NCBI GenBank assembly: GCA_964526325.1
Contig: CAZGKM010000005.1
Coordinates: 1-64,000 of the forward strand
Direction of reading: 5' to 3'
DNA: 64,000 bases
From: JACPHD01 sp964526325
GTDB lineage: Bacteria; Patescibacteriota; Patescibacteriia; Patescibacteriales; GWC2-42-12
In this document: positions 16,864 through 25,291 of the stretch, in pieces
How positions within the stretch are numbered: position 1 is the first letter of the stretch
Layout: every line of letters starts with the position of its first letter
Notes under the pieces: generated by a model
Told to the model about the DNA's origin: nothing
The model's database searches: none
What the model saw: only the letters and a program-made list of their open reading frames with translations
Program-made: the position numbers and the translations under genes

Positions 16864-18069
16864 CTAAAAATTGCTGGCTAAATTATACATTGGCAAAATT
16901 ACCGCCGCCACCATTATGCCGACCGCCACGCCCATAATAACCATAATTAGCGGCTCCATTAAAGTCATTAAATTAGCTACCATATTGGAAATTTCCCGGC
17001 CATAAAAATTAGTTATTTTTTCTAAAATAATATCCATTTTCCCGGTTTTTTCTCCGATATTTAACATTTGCGAAACCATTTTAGGTATGGTATTGCTATT
17101 GATAAATACGCTGGAAATTGAATTACCGTCTTCAACTTCTTTTATGGTATCTTCTATAAGCTCCTGATAAATTTTATTATCAACCACTTCAGCGACAACT
17201 TTTAAGCTATTGTCTATGGTTACGCCGCCGACGATTAAAGTATTCATGGAACGGGTAAAGCGGACTAAATAAATCAGCTGGAATAAATGGCCAAAAATCG
17301 GCAGTTTTAATTTTATATAATCAAATTGCTTCCTGCCCTGGGGTCTTTTTACATACTGCCTAAAAGCGACGTATAAAGCCACCGCCATAACGATAAGCAG
17401 CCACCAATACTTTTGCATAAAACCCGAGGTGCCGATTAAAATTCTGGTTGTTATCGGCAATTCAGTGCCGCTTTCGGTTAAAATGCCGGTAAGCTTAGGT
17501 ACGACAAAAATCATCATAACGATGCCGACGATAATTAATGAGCTTAAAACAAAGGCTGGATAAATCATGGCGCCTTTTATTTTATTCATCATGTCATAAT
17601 CTTTTTCCATCTCGTCGGCCAAATAGCTTAGCACCTCGTCTAATTTGCCTGATGTTTCGCCCGACCTGACAACGCTGATATAAAAATTGCTGAAAATATT
17701 AGGCCGCTTGCTTAAAGATTCTGATAAAGTTGAACCGGCGTCAACTTCGTCAGCCACTTCCGAAACTACCATCTTTAAAATCACATTATTCGTTTGGTCA
17801 ACCATAATTTTAAGCGCTTGCACCATGGAAACATTAGCCGAAATTAAAACTGAAAATTGCCGGGAAAATATAACTATATCTCTTGTCTTTACTCTGTTTA
17901 AAAATTCTAAGCTTATCTTTTTTTTACCTGATGATATTTCTGAAATTATAACGACAGACAGGCCTTTTTCCGCCAATATTTCTCCCACTGAATCTTTACT
18001 ATTCGCTTCAATCATGCCTTCCTGCACTTCTTTGTTTTGGTTTAGAGCTTTATATTTATAAATTGGCAT
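16864..18069 (-). CDS. pilC: Type IV pilus inner-membrane platform protein (PilC/GspF)
   Basis: The 401-aa product forms the membrane platform that couples the ATPases to pilin assembly. It begins with the typical MPIYKYKALNQNKEVQEG strand and has two GspF domains (about 65-190 and 270-390). These carry the FSRQFSVLISANVSMVQAL and FTRSMNTLIVGGVTI motifs, with three membrane helices between and after them. Length and order are normal for the family. It lies between pilT and the major pilin. Confidence 0.93.
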   Translation of the reverse strand: MPIYKYKALNQNKEVQEGMIEANSKDSVGEILAEKGLSVVIISEISSGKKKISLEFLNRVKTRDIVIFSRQFSVLISANVSMVQALKIMVDQTNNVILKMVVSEVADEVDAGSTLSESLSKRPNIFSNFYISVVRSGETSGKLDEVLSYLADEMEKDYDMMNKIKGAMIYPAFVLSSLIIVGIVMMIFVVPKLTGILTESGTELPITTRILIGTSGFMQKYWWLLIVMAVALYVAFRQYVKRPQGRKQFDYIKLKLPIFGHLFQLIYLVRFTRSMNTLIVGGVTIDNSLKVVAEVVDNKIYQELIEDTIKEVEDGNSISSVFINSNTIPKMVSQMLNIGEKTGKMDIILEKITNFYGREISNMVANLMTLMEPLIMVIMGVAVGIMVAAVILPMYNLASNF

Positions 18070-18103
18070 ATTCTATAATAAAAATTGATAATTGATAATT
18101 ATT

Positions 18104-19138
18104 TTATATATCTTCTCTTCTGACTTCGCCGGATCCGACTAAATTACTAAGTGATTTATGCATACTAATCATACCTTCTTTCCGCGACGTCTGCATTACG
18201 CTCTCCAATTGATATATCTTACCTTCCCTGATTAATGATTTGGTAGCCGAATTATTCAACAGTATTTCATTGGCTAAAATTAATCCGCCGCCCCGGCGCT
18301 TTACTAATTTCTGCACCAAAACTCCGATTAAAATATCCGCTAAATTATAGCGCGCGGCTTCAACCGGTAAATTTACGGCCATACCGGCTAAAACTTTTTC
18401 CAAAACCCTTTCCGCGCTATCGGCATTGATTTCCAAAATAACCAAACAATTTCCCGAAGACAGTTCAAAAATCTTTGGCATAACTAAACTAAGAATCTGG
18501 TCATCTTTTATTTCATTAATATAAACGACGTCTACATCTTCGCTTAAACAATAGTCCAAAGCGCTGGCCACCGTATTAACATCAGTTCCTACCTGCCTCT
18601 GCATAACCAGACTGGTTTTGCTGATAAATAAATATTCAATCGGATCTTCAATGGTAATAATATTTAAAGCCCTGGTTTTATTAAGTTCTTCAATCAATGA
18701 AGCGGCGGTTGTAGTTTTGCCTGAATTATAAGCGCCGGCAATAAATAAAAGCCCGGAAGTAGCCTGTAAAAAATTACGGCAAGCCTCGTCAAGGCCTAAA
18801 TCGCCGAAACTTTTTATCACGCCGGGAATATAATGAAAAGATAAGGCTAAAAGCCCTTTTTGGTAAAAAACATTTACCCGGAAACGAAAATTGGAAATAT
18901 TTTTTACAAAAATTGCGCTCTTAGTTTCTTTTAACTTATTAATTTCGTCCGGACCTAAAAAAATTTCTGTTATTTTATTGATAATTTCGCTTGTAACCAT
19001 CTCCTGGCCGGTTAAAGGAATAAATTGTCCGGTTATTCTTATCATAGGCGGACTGCCTACGGCTAAATGCAAATCAGAGCCATTCTTTTGGACCATTTCC
19101 GATAATATTCTATTTAAAAAAATCGATGGCACTTCCAT
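18104..19138 (-). CDS. pilT: PilT-like pilus retraction ATPase, divergent
   Basis: The 344-aa product has the PilT arrangement: an N-terminal PAS-like domain (GSDLHLAVGSPPMIRI) and a RecA-like ATPase core. The Walker A loop GAYNSGKTT and the Asp box IEDPIEY are intact. The Walker B region reads DVDVVYINEIKDD, keeping the Glu but changing the usual GEMRD. The His-box region, normally TGHLVxxTLHT, reads SGNCLVILEINADSA, so both conserved histidines are lost. I infer a PilT paralogue with weak or altered ATP turnover. It follows the response regulator and precedes pilC. Confidence 0.82.
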   Translation of the reverse strand: MEVPSIFLNRILSEMVQKNGSDLHLAVGSPPMIRITGQFIPLTGQEMVTSEIINKITEIFLGPDEINKLKETKSAIFVKNISNFRFRVNVFYQKGLLALSFHYIPGVIKSFGDLGLDEACRNFLQATSGLLFIAGAYNSGKTTTAASLIEELNKTRALNIITIEDPIEYLFISKTSLVMQRQVGTDVNTVASALDYCLSEDVDVVYINEIKDDQILSLVMPKIFELSSGNCLVILEINADSAERVLEKVLAGMAVNLPVEAARYNLADILIGVLVQKLVKRRGGGLILANEILLNNSATKSLIREGKIYQLESVMQTSRKEGMISMHKSLSNLVGSGEVRREDI

Positions 19139-19199
19139 ATATTATAAATCTACGCGTAATCAAATTAAAATTTTATGGCCAAAAGCCATGTTGGCCGGC

Positions 19200-19235
19200 A
19201 AACAAACTTTTAAATAAATTTTTTAAAGTTTGTTT
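19200..19235 (-). terminator. Hairpin overlapping the response-regulator stop
   Basis: Arms aaacaaacttt (19200-19210) and aaagtttgttt (19225-19235) form an 11-bp stem that covers part of the response-regulator stop codon. It could reduce read-through into pilT or protect the mRNA end. Confidence 0.5.
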
Positions 19236-19614
19236 ATTTATTTAACATTTTTTTTATCTTATCAACCACTTCCGACGGCATAAAATGCGCCTTAATTAAA
19301 TAATCCGCCGCGCCCATTTTTAAGCCTTGCTCTATTTCATCTTTCTGGCTCAAATTTGTTAAAAGTATTACCGGAATATCGGCTGTCGCGCGGTCGGCTT
19401 TAAGCTGGCGTAAAACCTCGAAACCGTTTACCTTCGGTAAAATAATATCTAAAAGAATTATGTCCGGCGCCTCTTTAAGGGCAACGCGAATGGCCTTTTC
19501 TCCGTCTTCAGCCATAATTACCTTAAAATCTTCCATTTCAAATTTAGTGGCGTACATGCCCAATAAAAATGAATCATCTTCAACTAAAAGGATTTTTATT
19601 TTATCTTTTGGCAT
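19234..19614 (-). CDS. Single-domain response regulator (PilG/PilH-like receiver)
   Basis: The 126-aa product is a stand-alone receiver domain: acidic pocket VEDDS, phosphorylatable Asp in DIILLDIILPKVNG, switch Thr in ILLTNLS and conserved Lys in YLIKAHF. No output domain is present. Lying between pilB and pilT, it probably tunes pilus extension or retraction, as PilG/PilH do; no histidine kinase is encoded in the window. ATG at 19614 is preferred. An upstream GTG at 19647 would add residues coded by a repeat element. Confidence 0.88.
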   Translation of the reverse strand: MPKDKIKILLVEDDSFLLGMYATKFEMEDFKVIMAEDGEKAIRVALKEAPDIILLDIILPKVNGFEVLRQLKADRATADIPVILLTNLSQKDEIEQGLKMGAADYLIKAHFMPSEVVDKIKKMLNK

Positions 19615-19623
19615 AAAGTTATA

Positions 19624-19685
19624 ATCAAATAAAAATTTATACTTCACCCCGTCAAGGCGCGGGGCGCTTAAATTTCTATTTGATG
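19624..19685. repeat. Nested inverted repeat, second copy
   Basis: Outer arms related to atcaaataaaaattta enclose an inner GC-rich stem (accccg...cgcgggg). It shares ggggcgct and the outer arm with 9831-9898. It lies just upstream of the response-regulator start. Confidence 0.6.
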
Positions 19686-19736
19686 CGTTATATTTTTTGT
19701 CCCGCTTAATACGAGTTAAAAAAATTTAAATATTTA

Positions 19737-21476
19737 TTAAATATGAATCGTTCTCAAAACTTCTTCCATAGTGGTTAAGCCAAGCAAAACTTTTATTATG
19801 CCGTCTTGCTTCATGGTAATAAAATTCTGATTTTTTATCAAATCGTCAATCGTTAAATTAATTTTATTTTCCATGATAATTTCTTTTATTTTATCGTTAA
19901 CGTCAAGCACTTCGGCTAAAGCAACTCTGCCGGCATAACCGGTCGCTCCGCAGCGAGCGCAGCCTTTGCCTTTATAAAATTTCATTTTTTTTATATCAAA
20001 ATCCGGTATCATTTCCTTAATCGCCGCTGGCGGCGTAACGGCTAATTCTTTTTTTATGTCATCCACAATATCGTCCGGCAGCTTATATTCCGTCTTGCAA
20101 TGTTCACAAATTTTTCTCCCCAGTCTTTGCGCTAAAACGATATTTAAAGTTGAGCCTAAGAGAAAAGGCTCTACCTCCATATCTAAAAGCCTGGGAATAG
20201 CGCCTAGGGCATTACTGGTATGTAAAGTTGACAGCACAAAATGACCGGTTAAGCTGGCGTGAATGCCCAGTTCAGCGGTTTCGTTGTCCCTTATTTCTCC
20301 AACCATGACAACGTCGGGATCTTGGCGCACTAACGAACGCAGACCAGCGGCGAAAGTAAGGCCGATTTCCGGCCTGATCTGCGATTGGTTAACTCCTTTA
20401 ACAAAATATTCAACCGGATCTTCAAGCGTGGAAATATTTATTCCTTCCTTATTAAGGTCCGTTAAAATAGAAAATATGGTAGTTGATTTTCCTGAGCCGG
20501 TCGGGCCGGTTACCAAAAACATACCGTCGGTCTTGGTTAAACTTTTTTTAATTACTTTCAACCCGGAGCCCATAAAACCCAATTCTTCCAAAGTCGGCGC
20601 GCGGTCGGTTATATCCAAAATTCTCATCACCACTTTCTCGTCATCTAAAAGGGGCATAACGGAAACTCTTAAATCAATCTCTTTATTATTGATATTTACC
20701 CTTATTCTGCCGTCTTGCGGCAGCCTGGTTTCATCAAGTTTTAAATTGCCCAAAACTTTAATTCTGCCGACGATGGACCCGTGCACGCTTTTTGGCAAAA
20801 TCAGCGAATTGTGTAAAATGCCGTCTATCCTGTACCTGACTCGGCTTTCGTTTTGTATAGGCTCAATATGAATATCCGATGCCCTGCCTTCAACTGCGTG
20901 CCTAATAATTACGGAGACTATTTTTGATACCGGCGCCGACTTGGTTATCTCTTCGACCTCTTGCCGGGTGATTTTTTTACTCGCGCTCTCCAAAATATCT
21001 TCCTCTTCTTTAGTTTTTAAGGCTTTGGAAACTTCTTTGCCTAAAGTTTTATAATGTTTTAAAGCGTTATTAAGGCTTAAGGCGGAAATTAAAAAATATT
21101 CCGGCTGCAGACTTTCTTCTTTAGCTAAAAAATCTATAGCCTCAATCGCTTTAAAATTTTCCGGATCAACTATGCCTACTTTCATCTTGCCTTTAGCAAC
21201 TTCAAAGCAAACTATTTTATAATTCTCAGCCACTTCCGCCGGAATTAAATTTAATACTTGGTCGGAAATTTTTACTCCGATTAAACTATGGTAATTTAAA
21301 TTATAAATCTTAGACTTAATCTTTATTAAATCCTCAACATCAATAAAACCGCTTTTAATAAGCGCTTCTTCCGGGCTGCTTTTATATTCCGGCAACTTCT
21401 TAATTTCAATTAATTGTTCATCGGTAATTAATTTATTTTGAACCAATAAATTTATTAGCTCCTCCGGCTTGTTCAT
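19737..21476 (-). CDS. pilB: Type IV pilus extension ATPase (PilB/GspE)
   Basis: The 579-aa hexameric ATPase drives pilin assembly. It has an N-terminal MshE-type domain (about 1-150), the linker SDIHIEPIQ, Walker A GPTGSGKSTT, Asp box TLEDPVEY, Walker B DPDVVMVGEIRD and His box TGHFVLSTLHT. A zinc module CEHC...CARCGATGYAGR, typical of PilB, follows. All catalytic motifs are intact, in contrast to the neighbouring PilT-like protein. It is preceded by a small membrane protein with an 8-base gap and belongs to the pilM-N-O-(P)-B transcript. Confidence 0.95.
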   Translation of the reverse strand: MNKPEELINLLVQNKLITDEQLIEIKKLPEYKSSPEEALIKSGFIDVEDLIKIKSKIYNLNYHSLIGVKISDQVLNLIPAEVAENYKIVCFEVAKGKMKVGIVDPENFKAIEAIDFLAKEESLQPEYFLISALSLNNALKHYKTLGKEVSKALKTKEEEDILESASKKITRQEVEEITKSAPVSKIVSVIIRHAVEGRASDIHIEPIQNESRVRYRIDGILHNSLILPKSVHGSIVGRIKVLGNLKLDETRLPQDGRIRVNINNKEIDLRVSVMPLLDDEKVVMRILDITDRAPTLEELGFMGSGLKVIKKSLTKTDGMFLVTGPTGSGKSTTIFSILTDLNKEGINISTLEDPVEYFVKGVNQSQIRPEIGLTFAAGLRSLVRQDPDVVMVGEIRDNETAELGIHASLTGHFVLSTLHTSNALGAIPRLLDMEVEPFLLGSTLNIVLAQRLGRKICEHCKTEYKLPDDIVDDIKKELAVTPPAAIKEMIPDFDIKKMKFYKGKGCARCGATGYAGRVALAEVLDVNDKIKEIIMENKINLTIDDLIKNQNFITMKQDGIIKVLLGLTTMEEVLRTIHI

Positions 21477-21486
21477 GTTTATGTAA

Positions 21487-21879
21487 TTAATCTAACTTAA
21501 AAGGATTTCTTTTACCCACCTCAAGCTGCTCCTTAGATGTAAATACATTTTCCCGTAAATTTTTAAATTTATCGCTGGAAAAAATATTTAAATTAAAGCC
21601 GCTGTTTTGATTAATTTTATTTTTATCTAAAATTTGACTGGGCTCAATCGTTGTCTGATTATCAACTTCGCCTGTTTCAAGGGCATTATTTTTAGTATCA
21701 GTAACTTCAATAGCGGGCATGGAATTATCATTCACAATGGGAATATTAACATTCACTATCTTATAGGTAGTAAGTTTTTTATTTTCATACAACATAAAAG
21801 CTGTTCCACTTGCCATAAAAACAATAATGGAAATATAAATTAATAATTTTTTCGTTGATATTTTTTTCAGTACTAACAT
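21487..21879 (-). CDS. Small membrane-anchored pilus protein (PilP-like position)
   Basis: The 130-aa product has one membrane helix (residues about 12-32) and an acidic, Asn-rich extracellular part ending EVGKRNPFKLD. The final G-R-N-P-F motif recalls the DPF-type C-termini of PilP-like proteins, and the gene sits exactly where pilP is found in other clusters (after pilO, before pilB). Without an outer membrane and PilQ it would act only with PilN/PilO. The family assignment is by position and motif only. Confidence 0.55.
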   Translation of the reverse strand: MLVLKKISTKKLLIYISIIVFMASGTAFMLYENKKLTTYKIVNVNIPIVNDNSMPAIEVTDTKNNALETGEVDNQTTIEPSQILDKNKINQNSGFNLNIFSSDKFKNLRENVFTSKEQLEVGKRNPFKLD

Positions 21880-21891
21880 AAATTTATGCTT

Positions 21892-21933
21892 ACCCCGTTA
21901 AATAATTCTGCGCTTGGCGGGATTTAACGGGGT
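21892..21933. repeat. CCCCGTTAAAT inverted repeat
   Basis: Perfect 12-bp arms accccgttaaat (21892-21903) and atttaacggggt (21922-21933) with an 18-base loop lie between the pilO-like gene and the small membrane protein gene. It is part of the family seen at 10498, 16611 and 39202. Confidence 0.8.
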
Positions 21934-21971
21934 GAACTCCTTTAAATTCGGCGATATGGCGATAAAACTAT

Positions 21972-22649
21972 TTAAGGCAGTAAATAATAGCTATAAATAT
22001 TTAGAATCGCCTCGTCTTCGTTAGCGTTAAATTTAATTTTTGTAATATCAAAAAGTCTTAAATTATTTTCAAAAGCCTTAACTATATTTTTTAAAATCGG
22101 ATAATTAATTGAACTCAATTTAACCTCTATTTTAATCAGGCCGACCCCGGACGGCAATTCGTTAAAAATTCCGAATGTCGTTTCTTTATTTTCTTTCGGC
22201 CTGACTTTAAGATTATTTTTTTCATCGCCGCCTTGTGGTTCAATTTTTATTGATGTTAAAATAGCGCTATTTCTTACAGCTATTGATTCAATCTCTGTTA
22301 TAATAACGCTGGCATCGCTCGTCCGAGGCACCATGCCGGCAATTTTCGTTTTTTCTTCATCGCTAATCGATTGATATGATTTTTTAAAATTACGAACAGA
22401 GCTTAAATAATTAAATTTAGTTTCATATTCAATTTCAAAATTATTTTTAGCTTCTTGATTCTCCTTGGAAATTTGCTGATATTTTGGATAAACCAACAAA
22501 AATAAGCCGCCGGCTAAAATAATAATGCTTAAAGAAAAAATCAAATAATTAAAATAATTTATTAAAAATTCGTTTATTTTAATTTTTAACAATTCTGCCT
22601 TTTTTTTATTTTCTTCTTCGCCGGCCGGCGATTTTTTTTGCATATCCAT
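21972..22649 (-). CDS. pilO: Pilus alignment protein PilO-like
   Basis: The 225-aa product has a short basic cytoplasmic tail, one membrane helix (residues about 32-55), a coiled coil (about 55-100) and a small C-terminal alpha/beta domain. Length, topology and place between pilN and pilB fit PilO, which pairs with PilN to link PilM to the platform. Sequence conservation in this family is low, so position carries much of the weight. Confidence 0.8.
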   Translation of the reverse strand: MDMQKKSPAGEEENKKKAELLKIKINEFLINYFNYLIFSLSIIILAGGLFLLVYPKYQQISKENQEAKNNFEIEYETKFNYLSSVRNFKKSYQSISDEEKTKIAGMVPRTSDASVIITEIESIAVRNSAILTSIKIEPQGGDEKNNLKVRPKENKETTFGIFNELPSGVGLIKIEVKLSSINYPILKNIVKAFENNLRLFDITKIKFNANEDEAILNIYSYYLLP

Positions 22650-22715
22650 AAATATTAGGCTTGTTAACTTCTAATCTTTTTCCCTGACTGCGGCTCTGAA
22701 ATTCCAACCGCAAGT

Positions 22716-23984
22716 CTATTCGGTAAAAATACTCTTTAAAATAGAAAAATCCATAATAAACTTTACCAGAGATTTATTTTTATTATCACCCGCCACCATT
22801 TCTCCGCCATTAATCTTAACGGCGGTTACTTTCCTATTATTTCTAAAAACATTAACTTGCTCAGGAATGTTATTATAATTGACGGCCAAAGCTTCCATGG
22901 TATAATTGCCGCTGGTGTCGCCGTCAAAATTTGTAAAATAAACGTCTTTTATCGTATTATCTTCCAAAAAATTAAAAAAATTAGTCCAATAAAGATGTTG
23001 TTCGAATATTTGAGAAACTAATTTCAATTGGTTCTGGAAATCTAAAATTTTCTTAACGCCGGATTCTTCTTCCGCTATGGCTTGCTCAAGCTCTTTAAAT
23101 TTTTCGGCTTGCGCTAAATTTTTAACTTGGTTGCTTTTTTGATAAAACGCCAAACCATAATAAACCGCTCCTATAACGAAAATCGGTATTAAAATTGCGT
23201 TTACTAAAATAATAATTTTGGAGTGCCAATCGAAAAAATTTACCAGCTCTCCTTGGATTAAATTGGTTTCTAAAACACGCATCCTGGATTCATTTTTAAG
23301 AATCTTCTCTTTCTCTTTAACATTTATTTCTTTAGATTCGGCTTGCTTATTTTCTGTTTGGATAATCGGTTGGATGGTCGCTGGCCGTTTTACTGCTGCC
23401 GGCTTGGCTTCTTGCGCCTTTGATAATTTAACCATTTTAGCCGTCTCGTCTTTACGGGCGCTTGAAGCGATTATTTTTTTTCTTAACGACTCTATCCATT
23501 TATCAAGCCAGCTATCTTCGGGTTTTTCAGCCAATAGCGGCATCGGCTTATCTTCCGACGCCTGCTTGATATTAAAAATTTTTCCGATTTGATCTTTACG
23601 CTCTTTTTCTCTTTTAAAAGCTTGCTGGTAATCAATTAAAACCTCTTTTGGCGCAGATTGTTTTTTTAATTTTTCTGCCAAAACTGAAAAAAAATTTTTT
23701 TTCTTTTCTTCCGGCTGCGGTTTTGAATTTTCGTGATGCTTTATTAAATTTAAAATTTCCTCACGAGATTGCTTAATCTTATTTTTATCAATTATTGAGA
23801 CGGGAGGGGTGCCGGCCGGTTCTTTTTTATTTGCGAACGGTAAAAAAGAAAAAAAAGCGCTCTTAGAGCTATCATCATCTTTTTTTGGGCTAGACCAAGC
23901 CAGCTTCTCTTTTTTTGAGTCTTTATCTTTAGGTTTTTGATTATCGCCGGGTTTTTTATTGTCTAAAAAATTAATATCGGACAT
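22716..23984 (-). CDS. pilN: Pilus alignment protein PilN-like with long cytoplasmic extension
   Basis: The 422-aa product begins MSDINFLDNKKP, matching the PilN N-terminal motif (INLLP-like) that binds PilM. About 210 Lys/Glu-rich, probably disordered residues then precede a membrane helix (about 250-275), a coiled coil and a periplasmic-type ferredoxin-like domain (TNFDGDTSGNYTMEALA). Ordinary PilN is near 200 aa, so this version has a large cytoplasmic insert between the PilM-binding peptide and the membrane. It is the second gene of the pilM transcript. Confidence 0.8.
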   Translation of the reverse strand: MSDINFLDNKKPGDNQKPKDKDSKKEKLAWSSPKKDDDSSKSAFFSFLPFANKKEPAGTPPVSIIDKNKIKQSREEILNLIKHHENSKPQPEEKKKNFFSVLAEKLKKQSAPKEVLIDYQQAFKREKERKDQIGKIFNIKQASEDKPMPLLAEKPEDSWLDKWIESLRKKIIASSARKDETAKMVKLSKAQEAKPAAVKRPATIQPIIQTENKQAESKEINVKEKEKILKNESRMRVLETNLIQGELVNFFDWHSKIIILVNAILIPIFVIGAVYYGLAFYQKSNQVKNLAQAEKFKELEQAIAEEESGVKKILDFQNQLKLVSQIFEQHLYWTNFFNFLEDNTIKDVYFTNFDGDTSGNYTMEALAVNYNNIPEQVNVFRNNRKVTAVKINGGEMVAGDNKNKSLVKFIMDFSILKSIFTE

Positions 23985-24067
23985 AAATAAATACTAATTT
24001 AAAAATTTTTAATTTTATAAATAATTTTAAAATATTAATAAATTCAAAAATTCAAAAATTAACTGCA

Positions 24068-25099
24068 TTATTCCATTTCCCTAAGCGCCAAGCCGATAGC
24101 TATAGCCATGCGCGGAGCTATTTCATCTAAAAGCGGCTTTAAGTCTAAGGGATAAGAAATTGTTGACCAAGGATTGCCGGCTACCACATTTATATTTAAT
24201 ATCTTTGATAAATAATCAGTAAAATTCATAAGCAAAGCTGAGCCGCCGCTTAAAATAATTTTATCAACTTTTTTATTATCCTTGTTTTGGAATAAATTCA
24301 AAGCATATTTTATTTCATTTACAATCGGGGAAATGCTTTCAATAATAGTTCTGGGAATTGCGTTATCGGCTGAAGCCAGCGAGCCTACGCCCAAATCATA
24401 TTTAAATTGTTCCGCTCTCTCCAGACCGATATTAAGGCTATGGCTGATAGCTTTAGTTATTGTCCAGCCGCCGATATCTATGCTTCTATTTAAGGTCGGG
24501 ATACTCTGATCAATAATCGTAAAACTCGTAGTCTTTGCCCCGATTTCTACCACCATAGCCGTTGATTTATCATTGCCCATAAGCGATCTTATAAGCGCGA
24601 AAGTTTCGGTCTCCAGGCTTAATAAATTTATTTGAGCATTTTTAAAAATTTCAATGTAGCGCTTAACTAAAGTCCGCGGAGCGCCGGTCAATAAAACTTT
24701 TATACTATTTTTATTGGCGGTCTGATCGGTATTTTCAATTTTTTTCCAGTCTAAAATCATTTCTTCCGGCGGCAAAGGGATAACTTTTTTTGCTTCCCAA
24801 TTAATGGCTGAAGGTAAGTCTTTTTTACTGACGCCGGTCAAATTTATAATTGAAGAAAAAACGGAAAAAGTCGGCAAAGCCGAAACGGCTTTTCGGCTAG
24901 TCATGCCGGCTTTAGTGCAAATTTCATTAATAATACCAGCGATTTTTTTAGGGTTAGTCTGATCTAAATCATCAAGATTTTCACTAAAACCGTAAGTTAA
25001 AAGCATGGCTTTACCGCCTTGGTTTTTTAATTCAACTATTTTAATGCTTGAGCTGCCGATATCAATGCCTAAATAGCTTTCACTGGAGAATAAACTCAT
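24068..25099 (-). CDS. pilM: Type IV pilus actin-like protein PilM
   Basis: The 343-aa product has the actin/FtsA-like ATPase fold. It shows phosphate-1 motif LGIDIGSSSIKIVEL, a second phosphate loop VVEIGAKTTSFTII, and the adenosine motif ILSGGSALL. It ends at the usual length for PilM. It recruits PilN at the inner face of the membrane. It is the first gene of the pilus cluster, with an extended -10 promoter about 120 bases upstream. Confidence 0.93.
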   Translation of the reverse strand: MSLFSSESYLGIDIGSSSIKIVELKNQGGKAMLLTYGFSENLDDLDQTNPKKIAGIINEICTKAGMTSRKAVSALPTFSVFSSIINLTGVSKKDLPSAINWEAKKVIPLPPEEMILDWKKIENTDQTANKNSIKVLLTGAPRTLVKRYIEIFKNAQINLLSLETETFALIRSLMGNDKSTAMVVEIGAKTTSFTIIDQSIPTLNRSIDIGGWTITKAISHSLNIGLERAEQFKYDLGVGSLASADNAIPRTIIESISPIVNEIKYALNLFQNKDNKKVDKIILSGGSALLMNFTDYLSKILNINVVAGNPWSTISYPLDLKPLLDEIAPRMAIAIGLALREME

Positions 25100-25132
25100 A
25101 ATAATAAATAAAAATTTTTAATTCCCTTTCTT

Positions 25133-25161
25133 TTGACACTAGGTCTATTATATTATACAAT
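25133..25161 (+). promoter_or_regulatory. Consensus sigma-70-type promoter for the TolB-like gene
   Basis: TTGACA (25133-25138), a 17-base spacer and TACAAT (25156-25161) give a near-ideal promoter in the divergent pilM/TolB-like interval. The predicted leader is about 125 bases. Confidence 0.7.
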
Positions 25162-25216
25162 TATATAATAATAGCTCAAAATAATCAAAAACAAGGTTGG
25201 ATAAATTTCTTTTATT

Positions 25217-25225
25217 ATTATACCA
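25217..25225 (-). promoter_or_regulatory. Extended -10 promoter of the pilM operon
   Basis: The minus strand reads TGGTATAAT. The surrounding TTTTATGGTATAAT is identical to the site upstream of the pilin gene at 16767-16780. It is the best candidate for the start of the pilM-to-pilC transcript. Confidence 0.6.
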
Positions 25226-25291
25226 TAAAATTCTGATTTAACAAAAATAAAAATAACCATAAAATAATTTTGTAACTACAATATAAATTTC

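Noticed and set aside
19615..19647. GTG start for the response regulator at 19647
   Set aside because: The extra 11 residues are coded by a nested inverted repeat; the receiver domain begins right after ATG 19614.
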